In this document: piece by piece, positions 1-6,756 of the stretch
How the letters are laid out: the number at the start of each line of letters is the position of its first letter
How positions within the stretch are numbered: the first letter of the stretch is position 1
Assembly (NCBI GenBank): GCA_029240955.1
Contig: JARDZH010000034.1
Coordinates: forward strand, 1 to 9,503
Direction: 5' to 3'
Source of the DNA: Pseudomonas sp.
GTDB lineage: Bacteria; Pseudomonadota; Gammaproteobacteria; Pseudomonadales; Pseudomonadaceae
Length of the DNA stretch: 9,503 nucleotides
The notes under the pieces: generated by a model
Told to the model about the DNA's origin: nothing
Seen by the model: only the letters and a program-made list of their open reading frames with translations
Database searches by the model: none
Program-made: the position numbers and the translations under genes

Positions 1-1
1 T

Positions 2-112
2 CGCGAGGTCCACCTGCGCCACGGCGGGGTGAAGAACTTCAGCGGCCTGATTCGCGTGGTCTGTGTTTCACATCTGATAAAGGCCGGATGCCTGGACGTG
101 ACTCAGGCCTGA
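2..112 (+). other. Possible C-terminal tail of an unidentified upstream gene (partial)
   Basis: An open frame enters from the left edge and stops with TGA at 110-112, giving 36 residues that begin REVHLRHGGVKNFSGL. I do not recognise the protein. The G-G-x-K-N-(F/L)-(S/A)-G pattern faintly resembles the tail of FmdB-type zinc-ribbon proteins, and I recall such a gene preceding aspS in some pseudomonads, but the match is too short to name it. Another frame is also open here, so the coding status is itself uncertain. It may be non-coding. Confidence 0.2.
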
Positions 113-155
113 CTACCTTGATTTCGCGGGTTGGCCATTGGGCGGGTCCGCTTTT

Positions 156-185
156 GCGGCGGCGCGGGCAGGGTTTCCCCGCCGC
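156..185. repeat. GC-rich imperfect inverted repeat
   Basis: The left arm 156-168 (GCGGCGGCGCGGG) can pair with CCCCGCCGC at 177-185, with one bulged base and a loop of about 8 nt. It lies after the TGA of the possible upstream reading frame and before the aspS promoter. No T-tract follows on either strand, so an intrinsic terminator is not well supported. It could be chance structure in GC-rich DNA. Confidence 0.25.
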
Positions 186-196
186 TTCACGGTAAG

Positions 197-225
197 ACGA
201 ACTTATCCTCGCCTGATAGGTTCGT
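197..225. promoter_or_regulatory. Candidate operator: 11-bp imperfect dyad upstream of the aspS promoter
   Basis: ACGAACTTATC (197-207) and GATAGGTTCGT (215-225) are reverse complements at 10 of 11 positions, separated by 7 nt. The one exception would be a T-G wobble in RNA. No T-run follows, which argues against a terminator. The dyad centre at 211 lies about 54 bp before the start site predicted from the -10 box at 253-258, and the -35 region there is poor. That arrangement fits binding of a dimeric regulator, possibly an activator. The regulator is unknown. Confidence 0.4.
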
Positions 226-229
226 TCGG

Positions 230-258
230 CTGCACGGCTGCGATTAACTCTATATAAT
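230..258 (+). promoter_or_regulatory. Predicted sigma-70 promoter of aspS
   Basis: A perfect -10 hexamer TATAAT sits at 253-258 in an AT-rich island within otherwise GC-rich DNA. At 17-bp spacing the -35 position (230-235) reads CTGCAC, a poor match to TTGACA. No extended -10 TG is present. Transcription would start near 265, giving a leader of about 127 nt before aspS. The strong -10 with a weak -35 suggests that the upstream dyad may help recruit polymerase, which is inference. Confidence 0.55.
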
Positions 259-274
259 CCTTCGCCTTGCTGAC

Positions 275-355
275 GGGCGTGACTCTGGGTGGGCGGGACC
301 GGCTTGAACTGTCTGCCGGTGCCTTGCACTATTGAGCACCCAGGAGCGAACGCCC
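275..355 (+). promoter_or_regulatory. Structured 5' leader of aspS with three nested stems
   Basis: Three perfectly complementary arm pairs are nested in order. GGGCGT (275-280) pairs with ACGCCC (350-355). CTGGGTG (285-291) pairs with CACCCAG (337-343). ACCGGC (298-303) pairs with GCCGGT (315-320). They are separated by internal loops of 4/6 and 6/16 nt and capped by an 11-nt loop. The element begins about 10 nt after the predicted transcription start and ends about 18 nt before the weak Shine-Dalgarno region (373-380). It does not resemble a T-box that I recognise. Function is unknown, and a cis-regulatory or stability role is possible. Confidence 0.4.
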
Positions 356-391
356 CACGAATTTCGAATTACGAGAAGTGAAAACACCATC

Positions 392-2167
392 ATGATGCGC
401 AGCCACTATTGCGGCCAACTGAACGAGAGTCTGGAAGGTCAGGAAATTACCCTTTGCGGTTGGGTCCACCGTCGTCGTGACCACGGGGGCGTGATCTTCC
501 TCGATATCCGCGACCGTGAGGGCATGGCTCAGGTGGTGTTCGATCCGGATCGTGCCGATACCTTTGCCGCTGCCGATCGTGTGCGCAGTGAATACGTGGT
601 CAAGGTTGTCGGCAAGGTGCGTGCGCGTCCTGCCGGTGCAGTCAATGCCAACATGGCATCCGGTGCTATCGAAGTGCTGGGCTATGAGCTGGAAGTGCTG
701 AACGAGTCCGAGACTCCGCCGTTCCCGCTCAACGAATATTCCGACGTCGGCGAAGAGACTCGTCTGCGTTATCGCTTCATCGACCTGCGTCGTCCTGAAA
801 TGGCCGAGAAGCTGCGTCTGCGCTCGCGCATCACCACCAGCATCCGTCGCTACCTGGACGACAACGGGTTCCTGGACGTCGAAACGCCGATCCTGACACG
901 CGCCACGCCGGAAGGCGCTCGCGACTATCTGGTACCGAGCCGCACACACCCCGGCAGCTTCTTCGCATTGCCGCAGTCGCCACAGCTGTTCAAGCAGCTG
1001 CTGATGGTGGCGGGCTTCGACCGTTACTATCAGATCGCCAAGTGCTTCCGCGACGAAGACCTGCGTGCCGACCGTCAGCCTGAATTCACCCAGATCGACA
1101 TCGAAACCAGCTTCCTGTCCGAAGAAGACATCATCGGCCTGACCGAAAAAATGGTGCGCCAGCTGTTCAAGGAAGTCCTGGACCTGGAGTTCGGCGACTT
1201 CCCGCACATGACGTTCGAAGAAGCCATGCGCCGCTACGGTTCTGACAAGCCGGACCTGCGCAATCCGCTGGAGCTGGTCGACGTTGCCGATCAGCTCAAG
1301 GACGTCGAATTCAAGGTGTTCAGCGGCCCGGCCAACGACCCGAAATGCCGTATCGCTGCTCTGCGCGTTCCAGGCGGCGCAAGCATGCCGCGCAAACAGA
1401 TCGACGACTACACCAAGTTCGTCGGCATCTATGGTGCCAAAGGTCTGGCCTATATCAAGGTCAATGAGCGCGCCAACGGTGTCGATGGCCTGCAGTCGCC
1501 GATCGTCAAGAACATCCCGGAAGCCAACCTCAATGTGATCCTCGATCGTGTTGGCGCCGTTGACGGCGACATCGTGTTCTTCGGCGCGGACAAGGCCAAG
1601 ATCGTCAGCGAGGCGCTCGGCGCCCTGCGGATCAAGGTAGGTAACGACCTCAAGCTGCATACCTGCGAGTGGGCACCAATGTGGGTCGTCGACTTCCCGA
1701 TGTTCGAAGAGAACGACGACGGCAGCTTCACCGCGCTGCATCACCCGTTCACTGCACCCAAGTGCACGCCGGAAGAGCTGGAGGCCAACCCGGCCAAGGC
1801 ACTGTCGCGCGCATACGACATGGTCCTGAACGGCACCGAGCTGGGTGGCGGTTCGATCCGTATCCACCGCAAGGAAATGCAGCAGGCCGTGTTCCGTCTG
1901 CTGGGTATCAATGAAGACGAACAGCAGGAGAAGTTCGGCTTCCTGCTTGACGCTCTGAAGTACGGCGCTCCGCCGCACGGCGGCCTGGCGTTCGGTCTGG
2001 ACCGTCTGGTCATGCTGATGACCGGTGCCCAGTCGATCCGTGAAGTGATCGCCTTCCCGAAAACCCAGAGCGCTGCAGACGTCATGACTCAAGCGCCTGG
2101 TGTTGTCGATGCCAAGGCATTGCGCGAACTGCACATCCGTCTGCGCGAGCAGCAAAAGGCGGAGTGA
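392..2167 (+). CDS. aspS: Aspartyl-tRNA synthetase (AspRS), probably non-discriminating
   Basis: This cytoplasmic class IIb synthetase attaches aspartate to tRNA using ATP. The 591-residue product has the usual bacterial length. An N-terminal OB-fold anticodon-binding domain (about 1-108) includes [16 protein letters not shown]. The catalytic core carries class II motif 2 ([18 protein letters not shown], 219-236) and motif 3 ([13 protein letters not shown], 531-543), with the bacterial GAD insertion at about 290-415. I chose ATG 392 because [10 protein letters not shown] is the family N-terminus in Pseudomonas. The frame stays open upstream to a TTG at 332, but those 20 residues look like leader. 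The ribosome-binding site is weak (GAGAAG, 373-378). His31 and Gly82 match the residues I recall as marking the P. aeruginosa enzyme that also charges tRNA(Asn), so Asn-tRNA would be completed by GatCAB. That specificity is inference. The identification itself is secure. Confidence 0.97.
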   Translation: MMRSHYCGQLNESLEGQEITLCGWVHRRRDHGGVIFLDIRDREGMAQVVFDPDRADTFAAADRVRSEYVVKVVGKVRARPAGAVNANMASGAIEVLGYELEVLNESETPPFPLNEYSDVGEETRLRYRFIDLRRPEMAEKLRLRSRITTSIRRYLDDNGFLDVETPILTRATPEGARDYLVPSRTHPGSFFALPQSPQLFKQLLMVAGFDRYYQIAKCFRDEDLRADRQPEFTQIDIETSFLSEEDIIGLTEKMVRQLFKEVLDLEFGDFPHMTFEEAMRRYGSDKPDLRNPLELVDVADQLKDVEFKVFSGPANDPKCRIAALRVPGGASMPRKQIDDYTKFVGIYGAKGLAYIKVNERANGVDGLQSPIVKNIPEANLNVILDRVGAVDGDIVFFGADKAKIVSEALGALRIKVGNDLKLHTCEWAPMWVVDFPMFEENDDGSFTALHHPFTAPKCTPEELEANPAKALSRAYDMVLNGTELGGGSIRIHRKEMQQAVFRLLGINEDEQQEKFGFLLDALKYGAPPHGGLAFGLDRLVMLMTGAQSIREVIAFPKTQSAADVMTQAPGVVDAKALRELHIRLREQQKAE

Positions 2168-2174
2168 TGCGGGG

Positions 2175-2201
2175 CAGGGCGCGCCATTGCGGCGCGTCCT
2201 G
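2175..2201 (+). terminator. Hairpin after aspS, possible weak terminator
   Basis: CAGGGCGCGCC (2175-2185) pairs with GGCGCGTCCTG (2191-2201) over 11 bp with one G-U pair and a 5-nt loop. It begins 8 nt after the aspS stop. Only a mixed tract (TCTTT at 2211-2215) lies downstream, so it is not a textbook intrinsic terminator. It could instead stabilise the aspS 3' end or mark a processing site. Confidence 0.35.
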
Positions 2202-2222
2202 GTGTTGCCCTCTTTGAGTGAA

Positions 2223-2252
2223 GCCTTTTGCCAGCGTGCGCTGGCGAAAGGT
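2223..2252 (+). promoter_or_regulatory. Stem-loop in the yebC leader
   Basis: CCTTTTGCCAGC (2224-2235) pairs with GCTGGCGAAAGG (2240-2251) around a 4-nt GTGC loop. This gives 12 pairs with one wobble, extendable by a further G-U pair. It ends about 22 nt before the yebC ribosome-binding site (GGAG, 2274-2277). Neither strand has a T-run after it, so termination is unlikely. A role in mRNA processing, stability or yebC expression is possible but unproven. Confidence 0.4.
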
Positions 2253-2283
2253 GAAGGTGTTTCAAAAGAATCTGGAGCAAGCT

Positions 2284-3030
2284 ATGGCAGGTCATTCTAA
2301 GTGGGCGAACATCAAGCACCGCAAAGAGCGTCAGGATGCCAAGAAAGGCAAGATCTTCACCAAGTGGATTCGTGAACTGACCGTTGCTGCCCGTCAGGGC
2401 GGTGGCGATCCGGGCTCCAACCCTCGTCTGCGTCTGGCGCTGGACAAGGCGCTTGGTGCGAACATGACCCGCGACACCATCGACCGTGCCGTCGCGCGCG
2501 GTGTTGGAGCCTCGGACGGTGATGATGTCGTCGAATTGGGCTACGAAGGTTACGGCCCGGGCGGCGTGGCGGTGATGGTCGAGGCCATGACCGACAACCG
2601 CAACCGTACCGCCGCAGCTGTTCGCCACGCCTTTACCAAGTGCGGTGGCAACCTGGGGACCGACGGTTCGGTGGCCTACCTGTTCGATCGCAAGGGTCAG
2701 ATATCCTTTCCAGCAGGGCTTGATGAAGATGCTCTGATGGAGGCTGCCATGGAAGCAGACGCGGACGACGTAGTGACCAACGAAGATGGCTCCATCGACG
2801 TGTTCACCTCGTTTTCCAGCTTCTACGCGGTCCGTAACGCGCTTGAGGCCTCGGGCTTCAAGGCAAATGACGCGGAAATCGTCATGTTGCCGACCACGAG
2901 CGCGGTGCTCGATCTGGAAACCGCTGAAAAAGTCCTCAAGCTGATCGACATGCTTGAAGACCTGGATGACGTGCAGAACGTCTATTCCAACGCGGAAATC
3001 CCTGACGAAGTCATGGAGCAGCTCGGCTGA
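2284..3030 (+). CDS. yebC: YebC/PmpR-family (TACO1-like) translation or regulatory factor
   Basis: The product is a 248-residue cytoplasmic protein of the YebC/TACO1 family. The N-terminus [14 protein letters not shown] and the segment [15 protein letters not shown] are family hallmarks, and the length is typical. Members were first described as DNA-binding regulators. The P. aeruginosa homologue PmpR is reported to repress the quinolone-signal regulator pqsR. Later work on the family points to a ribosome-associated role in translating difficult sequences such as polyproline stretches. Which role applies here cannot be read from sequence. ATG 2284 is chosen because it begins the conserved N-terminus and has GGAG six bases upstream. 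An in-frame GTG at 2218 would add 22 non-conserved residues running through the hairpin. The gene lies between aspS and ruvC, as is common in gammaproteobacteria. Confidence 0.95.
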   Translation: MAGHSKWANIKHRKERQDAKKGKIFTKWIRELTVAARQGGGDPGSNPRLRLALDKALGANMTRDTIDRAVARGVGASDGDDVVELGYEGYGPGGVAVMVEAMTDNRNRTAAAVRHAFTKCGGNLGTDGSVAYLFDRKGQISFPAGLDEDALMEAAMEADADDVVTNEDGSIDVFTSFSSFYAVRNALEASGFKANDAEIVMLPTTSAVLDLETAEKVLKLIDMLEDLDDVQNVYSNAEIPDEVMEQLG

Positions 3031-3057
3031 TCGCGAGCGGGACGGGTTACACCGGGG

Positions 3058-3101
3058 GCCGGAGGCACGAAGCGAGCATTAGGTCGCTATCGGCCTCCGG
3101 C
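3058..3101 (+). terminator. Inverted repeat after yebC, probable terminator-type hairpin
   Basis: GCCGGAGGC (3058-3066) and GCCTCCGGC (3093-3101) are perfect 9-bp complements. Inside them AGCGA (3071-3075) can pair with TCGCT (3084-3088) across a symmetrical 4x4 internal loop. The next ten bases (TTCTGCCTTT) are T-rich but interrupted. It lies 27 nt after the yebC stop and could separate yebC from the ruv genes. A repetitive extragenic element is an alternative that a genome-wide search would settle. Confidence 0.45.
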
Positions 3102-3157
3102 TTCTGCCTTTATGCTGCGCTCATTGTTTTAGGGTTCACCTTCAAGCTGCAGGCGTT

Positions 3158-3682
3158 ATGACACTTATTCTTGGTATCGACCCCGGTTCGCGTATTACCG
3201 GTTATGGCGTGGTACGTGATACCGGACGTGGTTGCGTCTATGTGGCGTCGGGTTGCATTCGTACCGGCAGCGGCGAACTGCACGAAAGGTTGCAGATCGT
3301 CTATCGCGGCGTGCGTGAGGTAATCGGCACCTATGGTCCCGTGACCATGGGCATCGAAAAGGTTTTCATGGCGCGCAATGCCGACTCCGCCCTCAAACTC
3401 GGTCAGGCGCGGGGCGCGGCGATCGTTGCCGGGGCCGAGGAGTCTCTCGAAATCGCCGAGTACACCGCCACCCAGGTCAAGCAGGCGGTCGCCGGAACCG
3501 GCGCGGCCAACAAAGAACAGGTGATGATGATGGTCATGCATCTGCTCAAACTGACTCAAAAGCCGCAGATCGATGCCTCCGATGCGCTGGCCATCGCTTT
3601 GTGCCATGCCCATACACGCTCCAGCCTGATTCCGCACGGTCTCAACACCGCGCGCAGTCGTGGCGGCCGGTTACGGCTCTGA
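3158..3682 (+). CDS. ruvC: Crossover junction endodeoxyribonuclease RuvC
   Basis: RuvC is the Mg2+-dependent resolvase that makes paired nicks in Holliday junctions during recombinational repair, working with RuvAB. The 174-residue product has the usual length and the RNase H-like fold signature. The four catalytic acids are visible at D8 (GIDPGS), E67 (GIEKVF), D139 and D142 ([14 protein letters not shown]). The basic C-terminus (RSRGGRLRL) is typical of pseudomonads. ATG 3158 is chosen because [10 protein letters not shown] is the conserved start. The ribosome-binding site is weak, with only an AGG at 3151-3153 close to the start. A 106-bp gap separates it from ruvA. No CTG-N10-CAG LexA-like site is visible upstream. 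Confidence 0.97.
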   Translation: MTLILGIDPGSRITGYGVVRDTGRGCVYVASGCIRTGSGELHERLQIVYRGVREVIGTYGPVTMGIEKVFMARNADSALKLGQARGAAIVAGAEESLEIAEYTATQVKQAVAGTGAANKEQVMMMVMHLLKLTQKPQIDASDALAIALCHAHTRSSLIPHGLNTARSRGGRLRL

Positions 3683-3788
3683 CTGCATCATTCGCACGCA
3701 TTTTTTTACTTGCAGGCCTGTTTTCTCCTGTAATGATTGTGCCCAACCTTGTCGCGCGAGCGATGGGCAATTCGAAAGGATCTGATAC

Positions 3789-4397
3789 GTGATTGGACGT
3801 TTACGCGGTTCTCTGGCCGAGAAGCAGCCGCCGCATCTGGTGTTGGACGTCAACGGCGTCGGTTATGAGCTCGAAGTGCCCATGACCACGCTGTACCGGC
3901 TGCCCCATGTCGGTGAGCAGGTCACTTTGTTCACCCATCTGGTCGTGCGTGAAGACGCGCATCTGCTGTATGGCTTTTTCGAAAAGCGCGACCGCGAGCT
4001 GTTTCGCGAGCTGATTCGTCTCAACGGCGTAGGTCCGAAGCTGGCGCTGGCCCTGATGTCCGGGCTGGAAGTGGATGAGCTGGTGCGCTGCGTTCAGGCG
4101 CAGGATACCTCGGCGCTGACTCGCGTCCCTGGGGTGGGCAAGAAGACCGCCGAGCGGTTGTTGGTCGAGCTCAAGGACCGTTTCAAGGCGTGGGAATCGT
4201 TACCCGGTACATTCACGCTGGTGTCCAGCGGGCCCAACCCTCTTGAGCCGGTGGCCACCGCCGAAGCCGATGCGGTCAGCGCGCTGATTTCGCTGGGTTA
4301 CAAACCGCAAGAAGCCAGCAAGGCGGTCTCGGCCATCAAGGAGCGAGACTTGAGCAGTGCAGATCTGATCCGACGTGCGTTGAAGGGGATGGGATAA
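3789..4397 (+). CDS. ruvA: Holliday junction branch migration complex subunit RuvA
   Basis: RuvA binds four-way DNA junctions as a tetramer, holds them square-planar and loads the RuvB motor rings. The 202-residue product matches the family length. Domain I is an N-terminal OB fold with the acidic pin at E55-D56 ([10 protein letters not shown]), which shapes the junction centre. Domain II carries two helix-hairpin-helix motifs, NGVGPKLA (79-86) and PGVGKKTA (114-121). Domain III (about 155-202) is the flexible RuvB-contacting tail, ending [11 protein letters not shown]. The start is GTG at 3789, with a good AAAGGA site at 3775-3780. The TAA stop directly abuts the GTG of ruvB, which suggests translational coupling. 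The gene itself looks intact. Confidence 0.96.
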   Translation: MIGRLRGSLAEKQPPHLVLDVNGVGYELEVPMTTLYRLPHVGEQVTLFTHLVVREDAHLLYGFFEKRDRELFRELIRLNGVGPKLALALMSGLEVDELVRCVQAQDTSALTRVPGVGKKTAERLLVELKDRFKAWESLPGTFTLVSSGPNPLEPVATAEADAVSALISLGYKPQEASKAVSAIKERDLSSADLIRRALKGMG

Positions 4398-5458
4398 GTG
4401 ATAGAAGCCGATCGCCTGATCACCGCCAGCAGTGGCCGTGACCGGGAAGAGCAACTGGACCGCGCGATTCGTCCGCTGAGTCTTGCCGACTATATCGGAC
4501 AACCGACTGTTCGCGAGCAGATGGAATTGTTCATCCAGGCCGCGCGAGCACGCAGTGAGTCGCTCGACCACACCCTGATCTTCGGTCCGCCCGGCCTTGG
4601 CAAGACCACGCTGGCGAATATCATCGCTCAGGAAATGTCGGTCTCGATCAAGAGCACGTCCGGTCCGGTGCTGGAGCGGCCGGGGGATCTGGCGGCGATT
4701 CTGACCAACCTCGAACCCAATGACGTGCTGTTCATCGACGAGATCCACCGGCTGTCGCCGATCGTTGAAGAAGTGCTGTACCCGGCAATGGAAGACTTCC
4801 AGCTCGACATCATGATCGGCGAGGGGCCTGCTGCCCGGTCGATCAAGCTCGATCTGCCGCCGTTCACGCTGGTAGGCGCCACGACACGTGCCGGCATGCT
4901 CACTAACCCGCTGCGAGACCGTTTCGGCATCGTGCAACGGCTTGAGTTCTATAGCATCGCCGACCTGTCCACTATCGTCTCGCGCTCGGCAAGCATTCTC
5001 GGATTGCCCATCGAGCCTGAAGGCGCATTCGAGATCGCCCGTCGTGCACGCGGCACGCCGCGTATCGCCAACCGACTGCTGCGCCGGGTGCGGGATTTCG
5101 CCGAGGTGCGCGGCAACGGGCACATCACGCGTCAGATCGCGGACAAGGCCCTCAACCTGCTGGACGTCGACGAACATGGCTTCGATCATCAGGACCGGCG
5201 GCTGCTGCTGACCATGATCGAGAAGTTCGACGGCGGGCCGGTCGGCGTGGACAGTCTGGCGGCGGCGATCAGCGAGGAGCGTCATACCATCGAGGACGTG
5301 CTGGAGCCCTACCGATCCAGCAGGGTTACATCATGCGCACGCCTCGCGGACGCGTGGTGACGCGGCATGCCTATCTGCATTTCGGGCTCAACGTTCCGTC
5401 GAGAATGGGCGAGATGCCGGTGTCCGAGCAAGCCGTCGAAGGTGGCGTGGATCAATAG
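4398..5458 (+). pseudogene. ruvB: RuvB Holliday junction helicase, frameshifted near the C-terminus
   Basis: RuvB is the hexameric AAA+ motor that drives branch migration with RuvA. Walker A (GPPGLGKT, 63-70), Walker B (FIDE, 112-115), sensor 1 (GATTRAG, 160-166), the arginine finger (LRDRFG, R173) and sensor 2 ([12 protein letters not shown], about R222) are all present. The frame follows the family exactly to Tyr305 (EDVLEPY). It then reads a non-homologous 15-residue tail and stops at 5358-5360, giving 320 residues instead of about 353. The expected continuation [20 protein letters not shown] is present from 5315 in another frame and runs to TAG at 5456-5458. One base is missing between 5313 and 5314, where CGATC stands for the expected CTGATC. 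The lost part is the end of the C-terminal winged-helix DNA-binding domain, so the product is probably defective. A sequencing error cannot be excluded. The start GTG 4398 abuts the ruvA stop. Confidence 0.9.
5310..5317 (+). other. Frameshift site in ruvB (one base missing)
   Basis: The sequence reads TAC CGA TC where RuvB homologues have Tyr-Leu-Ile, as in TAC CTG ATC. Restoring one base (a T in the simplest reading) between 5313 and 5314 rejoins the two conserved halves without other changes. No slippery heptamer that would support programmed -1 shifting is visible here. Confidence 0.85.
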
Positions 5459-5470
5459 CTTGTGATCGAC

Positions 5471-5568
5471 CTAATCGGGGTTTGTGTGGTCTCAATGCCA
5501 GTCTCGCGAAAGAGACACCCGATTGGGCATAAATCGTTGAAAAACAGTTGCCTCACCCGATTGGCAAC
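5471..5568 (+). promoter_or_regulatory. Leader region of ybgC-tol with mutually exclusive stems
   Basis: CTAATCGGG (5471-5479) can pair over 9 bp (one G-U) with CCCGATTGG at 5518-5526 or with an identical second copy at 5556-5564. GTCTC (5501-5505) and GAGAC (5512-5516) form a small inner hairpin compatible with most of the first pairing. A separate hairpin, GTTGCC (5547-5552) with GGCAAC (5563-5568), contains the second copy and ends two bases before the GAGGAG ribosome-binding site (5571-5576). The options exclude one another, as in attenuator-like leaders. I found no convincing sigma-70 promoter here. The function is inference. Confidence 0.35.
5516..5564 (+). repeat. 11-bp direct repeat CACCCGATTGG, two copies
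   Basis: Exact copies lie at 5516-5526 and 5554-5564, 38 bp apart start to start, in the ruvB-ybgC gap. The spacing is between three and four helical turns. The repeat could be protein-binding half-sites or the alternative RNA arms described for this leader. Confidence 0.5.
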
Positions 5569-5589
5569 CTGAGGAGTAAGCACTAGAGT

Positions 5590-6057
5590 ATGCGCGCGCA
5601 AAACGGGGACCCGTCGTTCGCACATCGCTGTCGCGTTTATTACGAAGACACCGATGCGGGCGGCATCGTTTATTACGTCAATTACCTCAAATTCATGGAG
5701 CGGGCTCGGACCGAGCGGCTGCGCGAATTGGGGTTCTCCCAGTCCGAGATGGCCAAGGAGAACCTGCTGTTCGTCGTGCACTCCAGTGAGGCGCGTTATC
5801 ACAAGCCTGCGCGGCTGGATGACGAACTGCTGGTCAGCGCGGATGTAATCGAATTGAACCGTGTCAGCCTGCGCTTCAAACAGCAGATCAGGCGGGCGTC
5901 GGATGCAACAGTGCTCTGTGAGGGGCAGTTTTTAGTGGCGTGTGTACGCGCCGATAGTATGAAACCCCGGGCCATTCCCGAAGCCTTGCGTGCGGCCTTT
6001 GCCGGGCAGGGCGGTGCGGGCACACTTTCAGAGCAGGAGATAAAGCGTGGAAGCTAA
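5590..6057 (+). CDS. ybgC: YbgC, Tol-Pal-associated acyl-CoA thioesterase
   Basis: YbgC is a small cytoplasmic hotdog-fold thioesterase of the 4HBT family that hydrolyses acyl-CoA thioesters. It is encoded at the head of tol-pal clusters, and in E. coli it has been linked to phospholipid-synthesis enzymes. The 155-residue product carries the family signature [20 protein letters not shown] (17-36). By alignment with the 4-hydroxybenzoyl-CoA thioesterase active site, the catalytic aspartate is D22. The start ATG 5590 is fixed by an in-frame TAG at 5584-5586. The GAGGAG site at 5571-5576 is rather far upstream (13 nt). The last 11 bases overlap tolQ, which implies coupled translation. The physiological substrate and its exact role in Tol function are not known from sequence. 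Confidence 0.93.
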   Translation: MRAQNGDPSFAHRCRVYYEDTDAGGIVYYVNYLKFMERARTERLRELGFSQSEMAKENLLFVVHSSEARYHKPARLDDELLVSADVIELNRVSLRFKQQIRRASDATVLCEGQFLVACVRADSMKPRAIPEALRAAFAGQGGAGTLSEQEIKRGS

Positions 6058-6742
6058 CGTCGTCGACCATTCCTCCATGTGGAGTTTGGTCAGCAATGCC
6101 AGCATTGTTGTTCAGTTGGTGATGCTGATTCTGGTGGCCGCTTCGGTCACTTCATGGGTCATGATCTTTCAGCGCAGTAACATGCTGCGCGCAGGTCGGC
6201 GGGCACTGGACAGCTTCGAGGAGCGTTTCTGGTCGGGCATCGACCTTTCCAAGCTGTATCGTCAGGCCGGCAGCAACCCGGACCCGGATTCCGGCGTGGA
6301 ACAGATCTTCCGTGCAGGCTTCAAGGAATTCTCGCGTCTGCGTCAGCAGGCGGGTGTCGATCCTGATGCAGTGATGGAAGGCGTGGCGCGCGCGATGCGC
6401 GTTGCTATTTCCCGCGAAGAAGAAAAGCTCGAAACCGGCCTGCCGTTTCTGGCGACCGTCGGTTCCACCAGCCCGTATATCGGTCTGTTCGGTACCGTCT
6501 GGGGGATCATGAACTCCTTCCGCGGTCTGGCGACTGCGCAACAGGCGACTCTGGCCACCGTTGCGCCGGGTATTGCCGAAGCACTGATCGCCACCGCCAT
6601 CGGCCTGTTCGCGGCGATTCCTGCGGTGATCTGTTACAACCGCTTCTCCGCGCGCAGCGAAACTCTTATCAGCCGCTACTACACCTTCGCTGAAGAGTTC
6701 CAGGCCATCCTGCACCGCAAAGTGCACACCAGCGAAGACTGA
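6047..6742 (+). CDS. tolQ: TolQ, inner-membrane Tol motor channel subunit
   Basis: TolQ forms the pentameric inner-membrane stator that, with TolR, uses the proton motive force to energise TolA. It is homologous to ExbB and MotA. The 231-residue protein shows three transmembrane helices at about 19-41, 132-156 and 172-196, with a large cytoplasmic loop between the first two. The conserved segment [20 protein letters not shown] precedes and enters TM2, and [20 protein letters not shown] lies in TM3. The start is GTG 6047, six bases after AGGAGA (6035-6040), and overlaps the ybgC end by 11 bp. tolR follows after 14 bp. I see nothing abnormal. Confidence 0.96.
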   Translation: MEANVVDHSSMWSLVSNASIVVQLVMLILVAASVTSWVMIFQRSNMLRAGRRALDSFEERFWSGIDLSKLYRQAGSNPDPDSGVEQIFRAGFKEFSRLRQQAGVDPDAVMEGVARAMRVAISREEEKLETGLPFLATVGSTSPYIGLFGTVWGIMNSFRGLATAQQATLATVAPGIAEALIATAIGLFAAIPAVICYNRFSARSETLISRYYTFAEEFQAILHRKVHTSED

Positions 6743-6756
6743 GCAGGTATTTCTCC

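Noticed and set aside
39..329. Minus-strand 96-codon open frame before aspS
   Set aside because: It is Arg/Pro-rich without motifs and runs across the promoter and structured leader. No supporting start signal is seen.
279..335. Possible 18-codon leader peptide in the aspS leader (GTG to TGA)
   Set aside because: There is no ribosome-binding site, only a single Asp codon, and no run of diagnostic codons as in classical attenuation.
332..391. Upstream TTG start extending aspS by 20 residues
   Set aside because: Known AspRS proteins begin at [10 protein letters not shown]. The extension is non-conserved and overlaps the leader stems.
329..2155. Long antisense open frame (608 codons) opposite aspS
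   Set aside because: It mirrors the codon structure of a GC-rich gene. It has no recognisable domain or independent ribosome-binding evidence, and aspS on the other strand is unambiguous.
2218..2283. Upstream GTG start extending yebC
   Set aside because: The family starts at MAGHSKW with GGAG correctly spaced. The extra residues come from a hairpin region.
3683..3788. T7 tract (3701-3707) and weak TTGCAG/AATGAT boxes between ruvC and ruvA
   Set aside because: No strong hairpin directly precedes the T-run, and the promoter-like boxes match consensus poorly, so neither a terminator nor a promoter is supported.
3031..3788. LexA/SOS box upstream of ruvC or ruvA
   Set aside because: I scanned the gaps for CTG-N10-CAG and found none. 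SOS control as in E. coli ruvAB is not supported by sequence here.
4200..5285. Antisense open frame (361 codons) opposite ruvA/ruvB
   Set aside because: It is a shadow of conserved genes. The translation is Arg/His/Gln-rich with no family features.
5304..5317. Programmed frameshift in ruvB
   Set aside because: A -1 shift would restore the frame, but no X-XXY-YYZ slippery heptamer or evident stimulatory structure is present, and homologues encode RuvB in one frame. A simple one-base deletion or sequencing error fits better.
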